DNA of 64,000 nt from Salegentibacter echinorum. Its GTDB lineage: Bacteria; Bacteroidota; Bacteroidia; Flavobacteriales; Flavobacteriaceae. Under the pieces are notes generated by a model, which saw only the letters and a program-made list of their open reading frames with translations, did no database searches and was not told the origin of the DNA. The DNA is taken from positions 124,001 through 188,000 of the forward strand of contig NZ_FQVT01000005.1 in NCBI RefSeq assembly GCF_900129445.1. The letters are read 5' to 3'. Below are positions 26,905 to 37,117 of this stretch, piece after piece. Made by a program: the position numbers and the translations under genes. The first letter of the stretch is position 1. The number at the start of each line of letters is the position of its first letter.

Positions 26905-29900
26905 TTAAGAAGTAGTAGAAATATCATCATAAAACTTTTCTACATATTGACTGGGGGTGAGATCGTATTTTTTCTGGAAACATTTAGCAAAATACTTCGG
27001 GCTTCTAAATCCTACCTTATAACTAATTTGAGAAACGTTAATTTTACCCTGCTCCAACAATTGAGCTGCCCTTTTCATTCTAATTTCATTTATAAATTCG
27101 TTTGGGGTATAATTGGTCCAGGCTTTTATTTTAGTAAAAAGCATAGTCCGACTTACTCCCAGCTCTGCGCTAAAGGTTGGGATATTAAACTGTTCGTTAT
27201 CTATATTATCTTCTACAATCTTTAAAGCCTTTTCCAATAGCTCCTCGTCCATAGAAGAAACCGTTAGCTCTGCAGGAGCTAATTTGTTTTCGTGAACAAA
27301 TTTATTTTTTAAACGCTTTGTAGAATCTAAATGGTTCTTAACCCTAAGAACAAACTCTTTGATATCAAATGGCTTGCTTATATAATCATCGGCCCCACTC
27401 TCTAAACCTTCTACTTTATAAATTAAAGAGCTTCTGGAGGTAAGCAGGATAACAGGGATATGACTTGTTTTAATATTGTTTTTAATTTGGGCACAAAGTT
27501 CCGTTCCCACCATTTCTGGCATAATCACATCACTAATAATAAGATGTGGCATATGCTTTAAGGTCATTTTTAAGGCTACCCTTCCATTTTCTGCTTCCAG
27601 AATATTATAATCATCTTTCAACAAGTTCTTGATGAATGTTCTAAGCGGGGCATTATCTTCAACCACAAGAATAGTTTCCCGCTCTTTATCTAAGACAAGG
27701 TCCTCGATATCCCTTTTCAGTAAGATATCCGGGTTTTTAACCTGATTGGCATAGAGCGAAAGATCGTCACTAAACTTAAAATCTTTTATAATTTCTTCTT
27801 CGGAAAGATGTTCCTTTCCTAATTTAAGTTTCACCTGAAAAACAGCGCCTTTATTTATGCCTTCACTGTTAACCAAAATTTCTCCTTTATGAAGTTTTAC
27901 AATATTCTTTGCTATGGAAAGGCCAATACCAGTCCCCTGATTATAAGGTTGATTTGCTTTTGGTTTTTCAATTTCAAAAAACCTATCAAAAACCTTGTCT
28001 AAATTTTCGTTTTCAATCCCAATTCCAGAGTCTTCTAAGGCTATATTTATTTGAGTATCCTCTTTTTCAATTCTTAAATGAATCTTACCGCCATTTGGCG
28101 TATATCTAAAAGCATTGGAAATGAGGTTATAAAACACACGTTCTAATTTGCCCCGGTCATAGTACACAAATATTTCCTCATCGGAAGTTTCAAAAGTATA
28201 GTCGTAGTTACCATCCTGGGCAAATTCATCAAAAGATAAATAGATTTCTTTAAGGAATTTTACGATATTTCCTTCTGCAGCTTCAAGTTTAAATTGATTG
28301 TTCTCCAATTTTCTAAAATCCATCAACCTATTTATAAGCTGTAGCAAATGATTTGCATTACTCTCTACTACCAACAATTTTTTATACATCTTATTACTCC
28401 CTTTGTAACTGGAAAGAAGTTGCTGCAGTGGGCCCAGAATAAGAGTAAGCGGAGTGCGAAATTCGTGGGAGATATTCGTAAAAAACTGAACTTTTGCATT
28501 CGTGACGGCCTGGTTCCTCTCTTTTTCCACTTGTTCCAATTCCAATTCGTGTTTCAACTTAGTCTTAGATTTCATTATCCAAATCAATCCATACAAAGCC
28601 AGGCCGATTAATAAAGCATATAATATAAAAGCCCAGGCACTTTTCCAGGGAGCAGGTTTTACTTCAATCTTTAAAGTAGTAGGGGTATCATTCCAAACTC
28701 CGTCATTATTTGCACCTTTCACTTCAAAAGTATAGGTGCCGGCATTTTGAATAGTATAATTAACTTCATTTTTTGTGGTATTGGTCCACTCCTCTTCTAG
28801 GCCTACTAATCTATAGGCATATTTATTACTCGAAGAATTTATAAAATTTGGAGTTGCAAAACCTATGGAAAAATTGGCCTTGTCATAACTTAAATTTATC
28901 GATTCTGTATAAGCGATACTTTTATTTAAAATATCGTTTTCTCCTGTGTTTATCGATTCATTTTTAATCTTAAAATTTGTCAATATAACCTGGGGAGAAT
29001 AGTTATTGAGAACAATTTTGTTGGGATTAAAAGATGAAACCCCGGCCGGTCCACCAAAGAAGAAAAGCTCTTCGTTAAATTTAAGGGAGGCATTATTATT
29101 AAATTCATTACTAATTAAGCCTTCACTTTCATTATAGTGTGAAACCTCTTTTGTAGCAGGATTATATTTCAATATACCTTCATTGGTACTAAGCCACAAA
29201 TTGTCGTTTTTATCTTCCAGAATAGCGTGGATAGGCGCAATAATTTCTTGAGAATTTCGCAGTAAATCCACAGGATTAAAAATACCATCTTTATAGAAAA
29301 ACAAGCCTTTAGATTTTGTGCCTACCCAAATTTTGTCTTTAGAATCTTCAAATACACTTAGCACATCGTCACCTGCATTGTCGTTCTTATCATAGAAAAA
29401 ATGTTCTATAGAGACATCTTTTGATGATTTAGCAGGGATAATTTTATTAAGACCTTTTTGGGTAGCCGCCCATATATTTTCTTCGCTATCTATTAAAATT
29501 GTTCTTATTCTGTTATTCGATAGGCTTACAGAATTATCTAGACTATGTTCATATAGCTTAAAAGTTTCTTTGATTCTATTAAAATTAATAAGTCCTTTTC
29601 CAAAAGTTCCAATCCAGACATTTTTTTCATCCTCTCGTATAGAATAGACCCCGGTATGCTTCAATAACTCCTGAAGTGAGTCTGGAATTATGTCATTAAC
29701 AAATCTCTTTCTCTGTACATCGAAAACCCCTAATCCTTCATTATAAGTTCCTATCCATAAATTTTGATTATCGACAGAGAATCTCAAAGCTTTTATATTT
29801 TCACTTGGCAGCTCTTTAAAAGTAGCGGTATTAATATAACTTGAATTCTTGGTATTATAATCTAAAACACTAATTCCTCCTCCTTCGGTACCAAAATAAA

Positions 29901-30999
29901 TATTGTTTTCGTCATCTTTTTCAATCGAACTAACCACATCATAACTCAATTGGTTCTCGCTACCATCCTTGTTATAATTTATAAAATTTGAATTTGACTC
30001 ATCCCAAATATTTACACCACCATAATACGCCCCAATCCAAACTGAACCTTTCTTATCGGTATAAATCGATTTTATGGTATTTTTACTTAAGCTTGTATTT
30101 TTAAATGGCTTATTGACTACCTTATGCAATTCGCCATTAGCATTAATAATGGCTAAACCGTTGTAAGTGCCAATCCATAACCTACTTTTCTTATCAATAG
30201 TGAGAGCCCTTATGTCTTTATCTATTTCTTCTTCGCCTCCGTGCGTATATTTTTCCAGTTTATCGGTCTTTACATTTAGCTTGTACAAACCTTTATTCTT
30301 AGTACCTACCCATAAATTTCCTGCGTTATCTTCTATTATATCCTGAATAAAAATCTTCCTATTGTATCTGGTAAAAGAGTAAGTACCCTTCTCCTTTTCC
30401 CATTTGGCTAGACCTTGTGAAGTCCCCACATAGACTTCCCCGTGTTTATTCTGAAAAATTTTAAGCACATAATTTCCGGGTATAGAGGAAGAATCATCCC
30501 CAGAATAAAATAAGGTTTTGAAATTGTTATTTTCCCTATTATAAATAGAAAGACCATTGGAGGTTCCCACCCAAATTTGACCATCGTTAAGCTCTTCAAC
30601 ACTCCAAATGGTGTTATTACTTAAGCTTGTAGGTTCATCATCGTGAAAATATCTTTCAAACCTATTTTTTAATGGATTGAATTTATTTAAACCATTATAA
30701 GTCCCAATCCATAGAAACCCCCGTTCATCTTCTTCGATGCTCAGAATATCTGAATTACTAATTGATAGGGAATCTTTCGGGTTATTTTTATAAACCGTAA
30801 AAGCGTTTCCGTCATATTTGTTAAGTCCATCCCTGGTACCTAACCACATTTGACCTAATTTATCCTGATGAATACTAATCACCGAGCCCTGGGACAAACC
30901 ATCTGAAGAAGATAAATGTTTAAAAATAAAATCTCCATTTTGAGCATAGGAATGGCTAACAAAACACAGTAGAATTATTAAACAAGTATTTCGGATCAT
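26905..30999 (-). CDS. Hybrid two-component system regulator (HTCS)
   Basis: This 1364-residue one-protein signalling system senses an oligosaccharide in the periplasm and activates PUL transcription. In order: signal peptide (to about 19), two seven-bladed regulator-propeller halves (about 25-690, many LWIGT repeats), a Y_Y_Y domain (about 715-785), one transmembrane helix (WAFILYALLIGLALYGL), HisKA with the phospho-His in NISHEFRTPLTLILGP, HATPase_c with DSGIGIE and GTGIGLSIAKNIV, a receiver with the phospho-Asp in IISDVIMPEM and Lys in SKPF, and a C-terminal AraC-type DNA-binding domain (VSQISYKVGFRSPKYFAKCF). It is upstream of susC on the same strand and probably controls the second block, perhaps the first and the uronate operons too. 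It is complete. Confidence 0.95.
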   Translation of the reverse strand: MIRNTCLIILLCFVSHSYAQNGDFIFKHLSSSDGLSQGSVISIHQDKLGQMWLGTRDGLNKYDGNAFTVYKNNPKDSLSISNSDILSIEEDERGFLWIGTYNGLNKFNPLKNRFERYFHDDEPTSLSNNTIWSVEELNDGQIWVGTSNGLSIYNRENNNFKTLFYSGDDSSSIPGNYVLKIFQNKHGEVYVGTSQGLAKWEKEKGTYSFTRYNRKIFIQDIIEDNAGNLWVGTKNKGLYKLNVKTDKLEKYTHGGEEEIDKDIRALTIDKKSRLWIGTYNGLAIINANGELHKVVNKPFKNTSLSKNTIKSIYTDKKGSVWIGAYYGGVNIWDESNSNFINYNKDGSENQLSYDVVSSIEKDDENNIYFGTEGGGISVLDYNTKNSSYINTATFKELPSENIKALRFSVDNQNLWIGTYNEGLGVFDVQRKRFVNDIIPDSLQELLKHTGVYSIREDEKNVWIGTFGKGLINFNRIKETFKLYEHSLDNSVSLSNNRIRTILIDSEENIWAATQKGLNKIIPAKSSKDVSIEHFFYDKNDNAGDDVLSVFEDSKDKIWVGTKSKGLFFYKDGIFNPVDLLRNSQEIIAPIHAILEDKNDNLWLSTNEGILKYNPATKEVSHYNESEGLISNEFNNNASLKFNEELFFFGGPAGVSSFNPNKIVLNNYSPQVILTNFKIKNESINTGENDILNKSIAYTESINLSYDKANFSIGFATPNFINSSSNKYAYRLVGLEEEWTNTTKNEVNYTIQNAGTYTFEVKGANNDGVWNDTPTTLKIEVKPAPWKSAWAFILYALLIGLALYGLIWIMKSKTKLKHELELEQVEKERNQAVTNAKVQFFTNISHEFRTPLTLILGPLQQLLSSYKGSNKMYKKLLVVESNANHLLQLINRLMDFRKLENNQFKLEAAEGNIVKFLKEIYLSFDEFAQDGNYDYTFETSDEEIFVYYDRGKLERVFYNLISNAFRYTPNGGKIHLRIEKEDTQINIALEDSGIGIENENLDKVFDRFFEIEKPKANQPYNQGTGIGLSIAKNIVKLHKGEILVNSEGINKGAVFQVKLKLGKEHLSEEEIIKDFKFSDDLSLYANQVKNPDILLKRDIEDLVLDKERETILVVEDNAPLRTFIKNLLKDDYNILEAENGRVALKMTLKHMPHLIISDVIMPEMVGTELCAQIKNNIKTSHIPVILLTSRSSLIYKVEGLESGADDYISKPFDIKEFVLRVKNHLDSTKRLKNKFVHENKLAPAELTVSSMDEELLEKALKIVEDNIDNEQFNIPTFSAELGVSRTMLFTKIKAWTNYTPNEFINEIRMKRAAQLLEQGKINVSQISYKVGFRSPKYFAKCFQKKYDLTPSQYVEKFYDDISTTS

Positions 31000-31064
31000 A
31001 ATTTGTCTCTAAGTAATAATATTCTGAAACCGAAAATAAATAAACTTCCCAACATTATAGGATT

Positions 31065-32732
31065 TTACTCCAGTCTTTTATCCAACTGATAATTGTACAA
31101 AGAGGAAGGTGAGATATCTCGGTTGCTCATCTCAATATAAGCGTCGGGGCCATATTCAATCTCAATAGGGTTATTTCCCTTAACTCCAATCACTCTTGCT
31201 AAAGGTCCATCTTCCATACCATTGAGTAAAATTGTCTCATTGTTGTTCAAACCATTTAGAAAATGAACATTAATATTCCAGAAAGTATTATAAGCACCGT
31301 GTGAAGGTTTCCAATACCCCGCACCTCCTCCTTTGAAGAGGGGATAGTTGTTATTTTTAGGTTTTACGTGAACTATTATATTATCAAATAGATTTTGATG
31401 GTTTGCCCCAGAATGTTGATCTAAAATAGGATCAATTAACACTTCACAATTTTGATACACACTCTTAGTAGAAAAAGTATTGAAGCTAAGAGGGTGAATT
31501 ACTTTGTTTTGAACCTTAAGGTTTTTTACCAGAACATTAAAAACACCAGACATAGCTACGGAATAATGAGCTTTATTATCACCATTGGTCACCACATTTT
31601 CAATAGTGGTATTAGCTGTTCCTTCAGTTAAAATCCCGCTGTCTGCATTTATAATTACCACATCATCTACCCAGGAGTTATGAAGTCTGGTTAAATAAAT
31701 TCCATTATAACCTTCTTCTACGTGATGGGCAATTCTAGGGGCATCTGGGAACGAAATGCGCAAGTGTTCTATCCCAACTTCCTTTAAATGTTTCCATTCT
31801 ACAAGACGCGCTTTATAAGCTTCATCTATTGAAATAGTAAGGGGAGATTTAATTTTAACTGTATTTCCAGATTTTGAAACTACTTTTACTTGTTGGCGTA
31901 CAATAGGTAGCTCAGGGAAATTCCAGTGATGGGAACCTACTTTTACCCCGGTTTCTTTATACATATCTTTAATAATTTCTCCCTTTTCACCATCTTTATT
32001 AAATAGCTCTAGCTGGACTACATCGCCAACTTTCAAATTACTACTCTCTGAAACTTTTAAAGTATGTTCGCCACGCTCCCCGCCAGTCACATTGGCCAGC
32101 ACGTTTTTAGATCTGTCATATTTTGCCGTATAAGACTTAATACGCTCTCCTGGCACCTGTGTCCAAATAACACCGCCAGACCAGGCATATTGTGAGAATG
32201 GAAGATCAATATTATTTTCAGGTTCCCGTTGTCGTTTATCAAACTCAATAAGGTATTCCCTTAATTCCTTTAACGATTCGGGATCTTTCATAAGGCGCAT
32301 TGGCCGTGGGCAATAGATTTCGGTTCCTTCCTTTCCCACGCCGGCACCACGCAACACGAAATTACTGCGCTCTATAAATAAGATTTCACTCAAGATTATC
32401 TTTCCCGGGGGTAACTGTAAAGTTATATCTCCTTCCATATCCCGGGTATCTTCCAAAGCTTTTAACAAAGCACCAGAGTCATCAAGTCCATCATTTGCAA
32501 TCACCCCATAGTCTGTGGCAAAGATAATTTTCCCTTTGCCCTTTGGAATCTGTTTTTCGCCCCAGTGATATCCCGCAAAACTAAAATCGGGTAAATAATT
32601 TGTTTTGGAAACTTTTTTATTCTTTAAGATATCGGGAACATTTTGCGCAATTAAAGTATGGGAATTTAAAACTCCCAGTGTAACAACTATAAAAAATTGT
32701 TTGAACATAAGTTTAATAATTCTTGTATTCAT
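31065..32732 (-). CDS. Secreted right-handed beta-helix protein, possible lyase (DUF4955-type C-terminus)
   Basis: From ATG 32732 this is 555 residues; ATG 32708 gives the tightest signal peptide (MFKQFFIVVTLGVLNSHTLI, cleaved near AQ). A pectate-lyase-superfamily entry (ATDYGVIANDGLDDSGALLKAL) opens a beta-helix through about residue 460, with long inserts (about 150-260). The C-terminal portion (FKGGGAGYWKPSHGAYNTFWNI) looks like DUF4955. I cannot identify catalytic residues of a named PL or GH family. It lies 66 bp upstream of the HTCS gene on the same strand. The fold is shared by lyases, GH28-type hydrolases and epimerases. A role in uronan breakdown is inferred from context. The longer frame to 32786 is unlikely. 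Confidence 0.75.
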   Translation of the reverse strand: MNTRIIKLMFKQFFIVVTLGVLNSHTLIAQNVPDILKNKKVSKTNYLPDFSFAGYHWGEKQIPKGKGKIIFATDYGVIANDGLDDSGALLKALEDTRDMEGDITLQLPPGKIILSEILFIERSNFVLRGAGVGKEGTEIYCPRPMRLMKDPESLKELREYLIEFDKRQREPENNIDLPFSQYAWSGGVIWTQVPGERIKSYTAKYDRSKNVLANVTGGERGEHTLKVSESSNLKVGDVVQLELFNKDGEKGEIIKDMYKETGVKVGSHHWNFPELPIVRQQVKVVSKSGNTVKIKSPLTISIDEAYKARLVEWKHLKEVGIEHLRISFPDAPRIAHHVEEGYNGIYLTRLHNSWVDDVVIINADSGILTEGTANTTIENVVTNGDNKAHYSVAMSGVFNVLVKNLKVQNKVIHPLSFNTFSTKSVYQNCEVLIDPILDQHSGANHQNLFDNIIVHVKPKNNNYPLFKGGGAGYWKPSHGAYNTFWNINVHFLNGLNNNETILLNGMEDGPLARVIGVKGNNPIEIEYGPDAYIEMSNRDISPSSLYNYQLDKRLE

Positions 32733-32786
32733 AGTACAGTTTAAATTTCGGAATAATAAAAGTTTAGAAGGAATTTCAAATCTCAC

Positions 32787-33257
32787 CTTTCTCTTTAAAT
32801 ACTAAGTTGCGTAAATTTAAAAAAGACACAATAAAATATAATTCACAACAAGGGGTAAAATTGTACAAAGCTTGTGAATAAGGACGCCGTGAAAGAAATT
32901 AACCGTCACGATTAATGAATCGATACAAATATATTCTCTCGCCGTTTATCTCATTCTAATAATTTATCAAGGTACTTAAACTTCCTTTTTTAGTTCCGAG
33001 TTTAAAAGTTTAATAGAACTCTATCGCTAAAAAAGTTTAACTCCCATTTCATAAAATATCAGGTTTGCCTTCTCTTAATTTTATTTCTTTTAACATGTCA
33101 AATCGATAATAATGGCTTAGAAATCGCATATAGAAATTTGACTATCAACGACTTGAATTGTTTTATGCCATTTATGTACTATTGTTTTTTATTGCTTTAG
33201 GTTTTAGTTAAGAATTAACTGATATTTGAGAATACCAAGGAATTTAAAACAATAATT
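32787..33257. promoter_or_regulatory. Divergent control region between the PUL and the uronate operon
   Basis: This stretch of about 470 bp separates the minus-strand beta-helix/HTCS genes from the plus-strand uronate catabolism operon, so promoters for both should lie here. I found no complete TTTG/TAnnTTTG pair. CCGTGAAAGAAATTAACCGTCACG near 32887-32911 contains imperfect symmetry (CGTGA...TCACG) that could be an operator. No gene was recognised. Confidence 0.4.
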
Positions 33258-34085
33258 ATGGATAAAATAATTGTACTCACGGGCGCAGGCGGTGTGCTTT
33301 GTAGCACATTAGCAAAAGCTTTGGCGAAGGAGGGAAATAAGGTCGCCATTCTCGATCTCAATTTGGAGGCCGCGGATGAAGTGGCAAAACAGATAACAGA
33401 AAAGGGTGGAAAAGCAATAGGCGTAGAGGCCAATGTTCTTAAAAAGGACTCCCTCGAAAAAGCAAGGGAAAAGGTAAATAAAGAATTAGGTAGCTGCGAC
33501 ATTTTAATTAATGGCGCTGGTGGAAATCATCCAAAAGGAACTACTTCCAAGACACATTTCATGGAAGAAGACCTTAAAAACAAAGAAAGTGATTTCAAAA
33601 GCTTTTTCGACCTTGATCCCGAAGGCATAAAATTCGTTTTCGATCTTAATTTTATTGGTACTTTATTACCTACACAAATTTTTGCTAAAGATATGGTTGG
33701 CAAAAAAGGATGTAGCATTCTAAATATTTCTTCCATGAATGCTTTTACCCCATTAACCAAAATACCGGCATATAGCGGTGCAAAAGCCGCAGTTTCTAAT
33801 TTCACACAATGGCTGGCAGTTCACTTTGCAAAAACTGGGATTCGAGTAAATGCTTTAGCCCCGGGGTTTTTCTTAACAGATCAAAATCGTGAACTCTTAA
33901 CTAACAAAGATGGAAGTCTAACCGAAAGGGGAAATACGATTATTGCCCAAACCCCTATGGGGAAATTTGGAGAGCCGGAAGATTTAATAGGGACTACTTT
34001 GTGGTTATGTGGGGAAGCATCGGCTTTTGTAACTGGGGTCGTAATCCCAATTGATGGTGGTTTTAATGCTTTTAGTGGGGTTTAA
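33258..34085 (+). CDS. SDR oxidoreductase, probable D-mannonate dehydrogenase (fructuronate reductase)
   Basis: This 275-residue cytoplasmic enzyme probably reduces D-fructuronate to D-mannonate with NAD(P)H. It has a Rossmann fold with a glycine motif TGAGGVLCS, an NGAGG segment, active-site Ser in NISSMNAF and catalytic Tyr/Lys in YSGAKAA, ending in the usual IPIDGGF loop. The GGVLC form of the glycine motif is typical of SDR enzymes found beside uxuA that replace the unrelated UxuB protein. It starts the operon, 11 bp before uxuA, and uxaC is encoded nearby, which completes glucuronate to KDG. Other SDR specificities are possible but the neighbours argue strongly. Confidence 0.85.
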   Translation: MDKIIVLTGAGGVLCSTLAKALAKEGNKVAILDLNLEAADEVAKQITEKGGKAIGVEANVLKKDSLEKAREKVNKELGSCDILINGAGGNHPKGTTSKTHFMEEDLKNKESDFKSFFDLDPEGIKFVFDLNFIGTLLPTQIFAKDMVGKKGCSILNISSMNAFTPLTKIPAYSGAKAAVSNFTQWLAVHFAKTGIRVNALAPGFFLTDQNRELLTNKDGSLTERGNTIIAQTPMGKFGEPEDLIGTTLWLCGEASAFVTGVVIPIDGGFNAFSGV

Positions 34086-34096
34086 ATAGACAAATT

Positions 34097-35290
34097 ATGA
34101 AATCAAATTTAGAAAATACATGGCGATGGTATGGACCTGGAGATCCGGTTTCATTGAATGATATTAAACAAGCCGGTGCCACGGGAGTGGTATCAGCCTT
34201 ACATCATATTTCAAATGGGGAAGTATGGTCGGAGCAGGAAATCCTTAAAAGAAAGAAGGAAATAGAAGCTGCAGGACTCAGTTGGTCTGTAGTAGAAAGT
34301 GTCCCGGTACACGAAGCGATAAAAACGCAGGCCGGTGATTTTATGACTTATATCGAAAACTATAAACAAACCATACTTAACCTGGGAAACTGTGGTATAG
34401 ATATTTTATGCTACAACTTTATGCCTGTCTTAGACTGGACCCGTACAGATTTGGAATATGAAATGGAAGATGGCTCAACAGGTTTGCGTTTTGACGCTAC
34501 AGCTTTTGCCGCCTTTGAATTGTTTCTACTGAAACGCCCCGGGGCGAAGCAAAATTATTCCGAAGAAGAAATTGCGGAAGCCAAAAAATACGTAGATGAT
34601 TTATCTGAAAAAAATAAAAAATTGCTCATCAATAATATTATAGCGGGATTACCGGGCGCTGAAGAAGGCTATTCTTTAGAAGAATTCAATAATATCCTGG
34701 ATACTTACAGTCAAATTGGTGCTAAAGAATTAAAAGAAAACCTTTTCTATTTTCTGAAACAGGTTATTCCTTCCGCAGAAAAAGCAGGAATCCTTATGTG
34801 TATCCATCCCGATGATCCACCATATCCCATCTTGGGATTGCCCCGTGTTGTAAGTACAGAAAGCGACATCAAAGAACTTTATAAGGCTGTAGATAGTCCC
34901 AATAACGGGCTTACCTTCTGTACAGGCTCTTTTGGGGTTCGTAAGGACAATGACCTACCGGGAATGGTTGAGCGTCTTGGGGAGCGGATTCATTTTATAC
35001 ACCTCCGCAGCACCAAAAGTGATCAAAAAGGCAATTTTCATGAAGCCAATCATCTGGAAGGTGATGTGGATATGTATTCGGTTATGAAAGCCCTTGTTAA
35101 AGAACAGGAAAAACGAAAAAATAATGGCAGAAAGGATTACCGAATGCCTTTTAGACCAGATCATGGACATAAAATGTTAGATGATCTTCAGAAAAAAACC
35201 AATCCCGGATATTCGGGAATCGGAAGGCTTAGAGGTCTTGCCGAACTAAGAGGTTTGGAAATGGGGATACGTAAGTCTATGAATAACTAA
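34097..35290 (+). CDS. uxuA: Mannonate dehydratase
   Basis: This TIM-barrel enzyme dehydrates D-mannonate to 2-keto-3-deoxygluconate (KDG). The 397-residue length matches the family (E. coli UxuA is 394). Recognisable patterns are [13 protein letters not shown] and [12 protein letters not shown] at the start, [37 protein letters not shown] and FIHLRS near the metal and substrate site, and FRPDHGHKM near the end. It lies between the SDR gene (11 bp) and kduI (24 bp). With UxaC and the SDR it handles saturated glucuronate released from the polymer. Confidence 0.97.
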   Translation: MKSNLENTWRWYGPGDPVSLNDIKQAGATGVVSALHHISNGEVWSEQEILKRKKEIEAAGLSWSVVESVPVHEAIKTQAGDFMTYIENYKQTILNLGNCGIDILCYNFMPVLDWTRTDLEYEMEDGSTGLRFDATAFAAFELFLLKRPGAKQNYSEEEIAEAKKYVDDLSEKNKKLLINNIIAGLPGAEEGYSLEEFNNILDTYSQIGAKELKENLFYFLKQVIPSAEKAGILMCIHPDDPPYPILGLPRVVSTESDIKELYKAVDSPNNGLTFCTGSFGVRKDNDLPGMVERLGERIHFIHLRSTKSDQKGNFHEANHLEGDVDMYSVMKALVKEQEKRKNNGRKDYRMPFRPDHGHKMLDDLQKKTNPGYSGIGRLRGLAELRGLEMGIRKSMNN

Positions 35291-35314
35291 ATATTAATTT
35301 AAAAAAATCAAACT

Positions 35315-36154
35315 ATGTCAACTTTTTATGAAACGCGATATGCCAGCGGGCCTAAAGCAATAAAGAATCACGATACTACACAACTACGGGAAGAATTCCT
35401 TATTAGCAATTTAATGGAAGAAGGAAAGATAAATTTCACATACACCCATTTTGATCGCTACATGGCTGGATCGGCAGTTCCAATAGAGCCTCTGGAATTA
35501 GAACCTATCGACCCATTAAAAGCCGATTATTTTTTGGAAAGAAGGGAAATGGGAATCATCAATGTTGGGGATAGTGGCGAAATAGAAATTGATGGTAATG
35601 CCTATAAACTTGCTCATAAGGAAGCGCTTTATATAGGGCAGGGAAATAAAAAAGTCATCTTTAAAAGTGACGATAAGAAAAAACCTGCTAAATTTTATAT
35701 AAATTCTGCCCCGGCGCATACCCAACATCCAATCAAAAAGGTTAGCCTGGAAGATGCCAACAAGCTAGATTTAGGCTCTCTGGAAACCTCCAATGATCGA
35801 ATAGTCAATCAAATGATTATTGGTGGCATCGTGACTACCTGCCAATTGCAAATGGGCTTAACCGAATTAAAAACCGGAAGCATTTGGAACACTATGCCAC
35901 CCCATACCCACGATAGACGAATGGAAATCTATTTCTACCTTGATTTACCAGAAGATCAATCCATTTGTCACTTTATGGGAGAACCGCAGGAAACAAGGCA
36001 CGTCTGGATGCAGAATCACGAAGCTATAATCTCGCCACCCTGGTCTATCCATGCTGGTGCCGGGACTTCTAATTACAGTTTTATTTGGGGAATGGCAGGG
36101 GAAAACCTGGACTACACCGATATGGATAAAGCAAAAGTAACCGACTTAAAATAA
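35315..36154 (+). CDS. kduI: 5-dehydro-4-deoxy-D-glucuronate isomerase
   Basis: KduI converts 5-keto-4-deoxyuronate (DKI), formed spontaneously from the unsaturated uronate released by GH88 or lyases, into 2,5-diketo-3-deoxygluconate. The 279-residue cupin-type protein matches E. coli KduI in length. The zinc site is visible as PPHTHDRRMEIYFY (two His and a Glu) and a later SPPWSIHAGAGT (His). It lies 6 bp before kduD, which performs the next step. Its presence, rather than the alginate-type DehR reductase with KdgF alone, shows the pathway is built around unsaturated hexuronate in the pectin/glucuronan style. Confidence 0.97.
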   Translation: MSTFYETRYASGPKAIKNHDTTQLREEFLISNLMEEGKINFTYTHFDRYMAGSAVPIEPLELEPIDPLKADYFLERREMGIINVGDSGEIEIDGNAYKLAHKEALYIGQGNKKVIFKSDDKKKPAKFYINSAPAHTQHPIKKVSLEDANKLDLGSLETSNDRIVNQMIIGGIVTTCQLQMGLTELKTGSIWNTMPPHTHDRRMEIYFYLDLPEDQSICHFMGEPQETRHVWMQNHEAIISPPWSIHAGAGTSNYSFIWGMAGENLDYTDMDKAKVTDLK

Positions 36155-36160
36155 TTTATC

Positions 36161-36955
36161 ATGTCACTAAACTTATTTGATTTAAAAGGTAAAATCGCAC
36201 TGATTACTGGAGCCACACACGGGCTGGGAATGGCAATGGCCAAAGGGCTTGGAAAAGCCGGGGCTACCATAGTTATAAATGGAAATTCTTCCCGGGAAAA
36301 AATTGATGAAGCGGTAAAAGAATATGAAGCAGAAGGCATAAAAGCCTATGGTTACAAGTTTGATGTAAGTATAGAACAGGAGGTAATCGAGGGCGTAAAA
36401 AAAATTGAAACTGAAGTAGGTCCTATTGATATTCTTTTCAATAACGCCGGAATAATTAAGCGCATCCCTTTATTGGAAATGGAGGTAGATGCTTTTAAGG
36501 AGGTTTTGGATATAGATTTAGTGGGTCCTTTTATTATGGCAAAGCACGTAGTACCGGGTATGGTTAAAAGAAAACACGGGAAAATTATAAATATTTGCTC
36601 TATGATGACAGAGCTGGGCCGGGATACCGTGGGAGCTTATGCGGCGGCCAAAGGCGGACTTAAAATGCTTACAAAAAATATGGCAACGGAATGGGCAAAA
36701 CATAATATTCAGGTTAACGGGATAGGCCCGGGTTATTTTGCTACAAGTCAAACAGCTCCAATTAGGAAAGAAGGACATCCCTTTAATGATTTTATCATTC
36801 AGCGTACGCCCGCAGCAAGATGGGGAAATCCCGAGGATCTGGCAGGTGCCGCTATTTTTCTTTCTTCTCAAGCCGGGAACTTTGTAAACGGCCAGGTGGT
36901 TTATGTAGATGGTGGGATCCTGGCTACTATAGGAAAACCGGCAAACGAAGCTTAA
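36161..36955 (+). CDS. kduD: 2-dehydro-3-deoxy-D-gluconate 5-dehydrogenase
   Basis: This 264-residue SDR reduces 2,5-diketo-3-deoxygluconate to KDG. It has the full glycine motif TGATHGLG, NNAG, active-site Ser in NICSMM, YAAAKGG with catalytic Tyr and Lys, and the closing VVYVDGG. It starts 6 bp after kduI, which supports the KduD rather than a general SDR assignment. An alternative activity on alginate-derived DEH (as in some SDR DehR enzymes) cannot be ruled out by sequence. Confidence 0.93.
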   Translation: MSLNLFDLKGKIALITGATHGLGMAMAKGLGKAGATIVINGNSSREKIDEAVKEYEAEGIKAYGYKFDVSIEQEVIEGVKKIETEVGPIDILFNNAGIIKRIPLLEMEVDAFKEVLDIDLVGPFIMAKHVVPGMVKRKHGKIINICSMMTELGRDTVGAYAAAKGGLKMLTKNMATEWAKHNIQVNGIGPGYFATSQTAPIRKEGHPFNDFIIQRTPAARWGNPEDLAGAAIFLSSQAGNFVNGQVVYVDGGILATIGKPANEA

Positions 36956-37117
36956 TAAGGAGAAAAACCAGAAAAGGGTTAGAGATTAAAGTCTATTCAA
37001 ATCCCTTCAAAACTGAATCAACCTTCCCGAAAACGATTTCTGGAGTAAACTATTCTACCATTCCCGATAGGTGTCGGGATAAACTTCGATTATCAAGTAA
37101 ACCCTAAAAATTTAATA

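Noticed and set aside
32733-32786. Upstream extension of the beta-helix protein
   Set aside because: It would put 26 residues before a clear signal peptide, which is not compatible with export.
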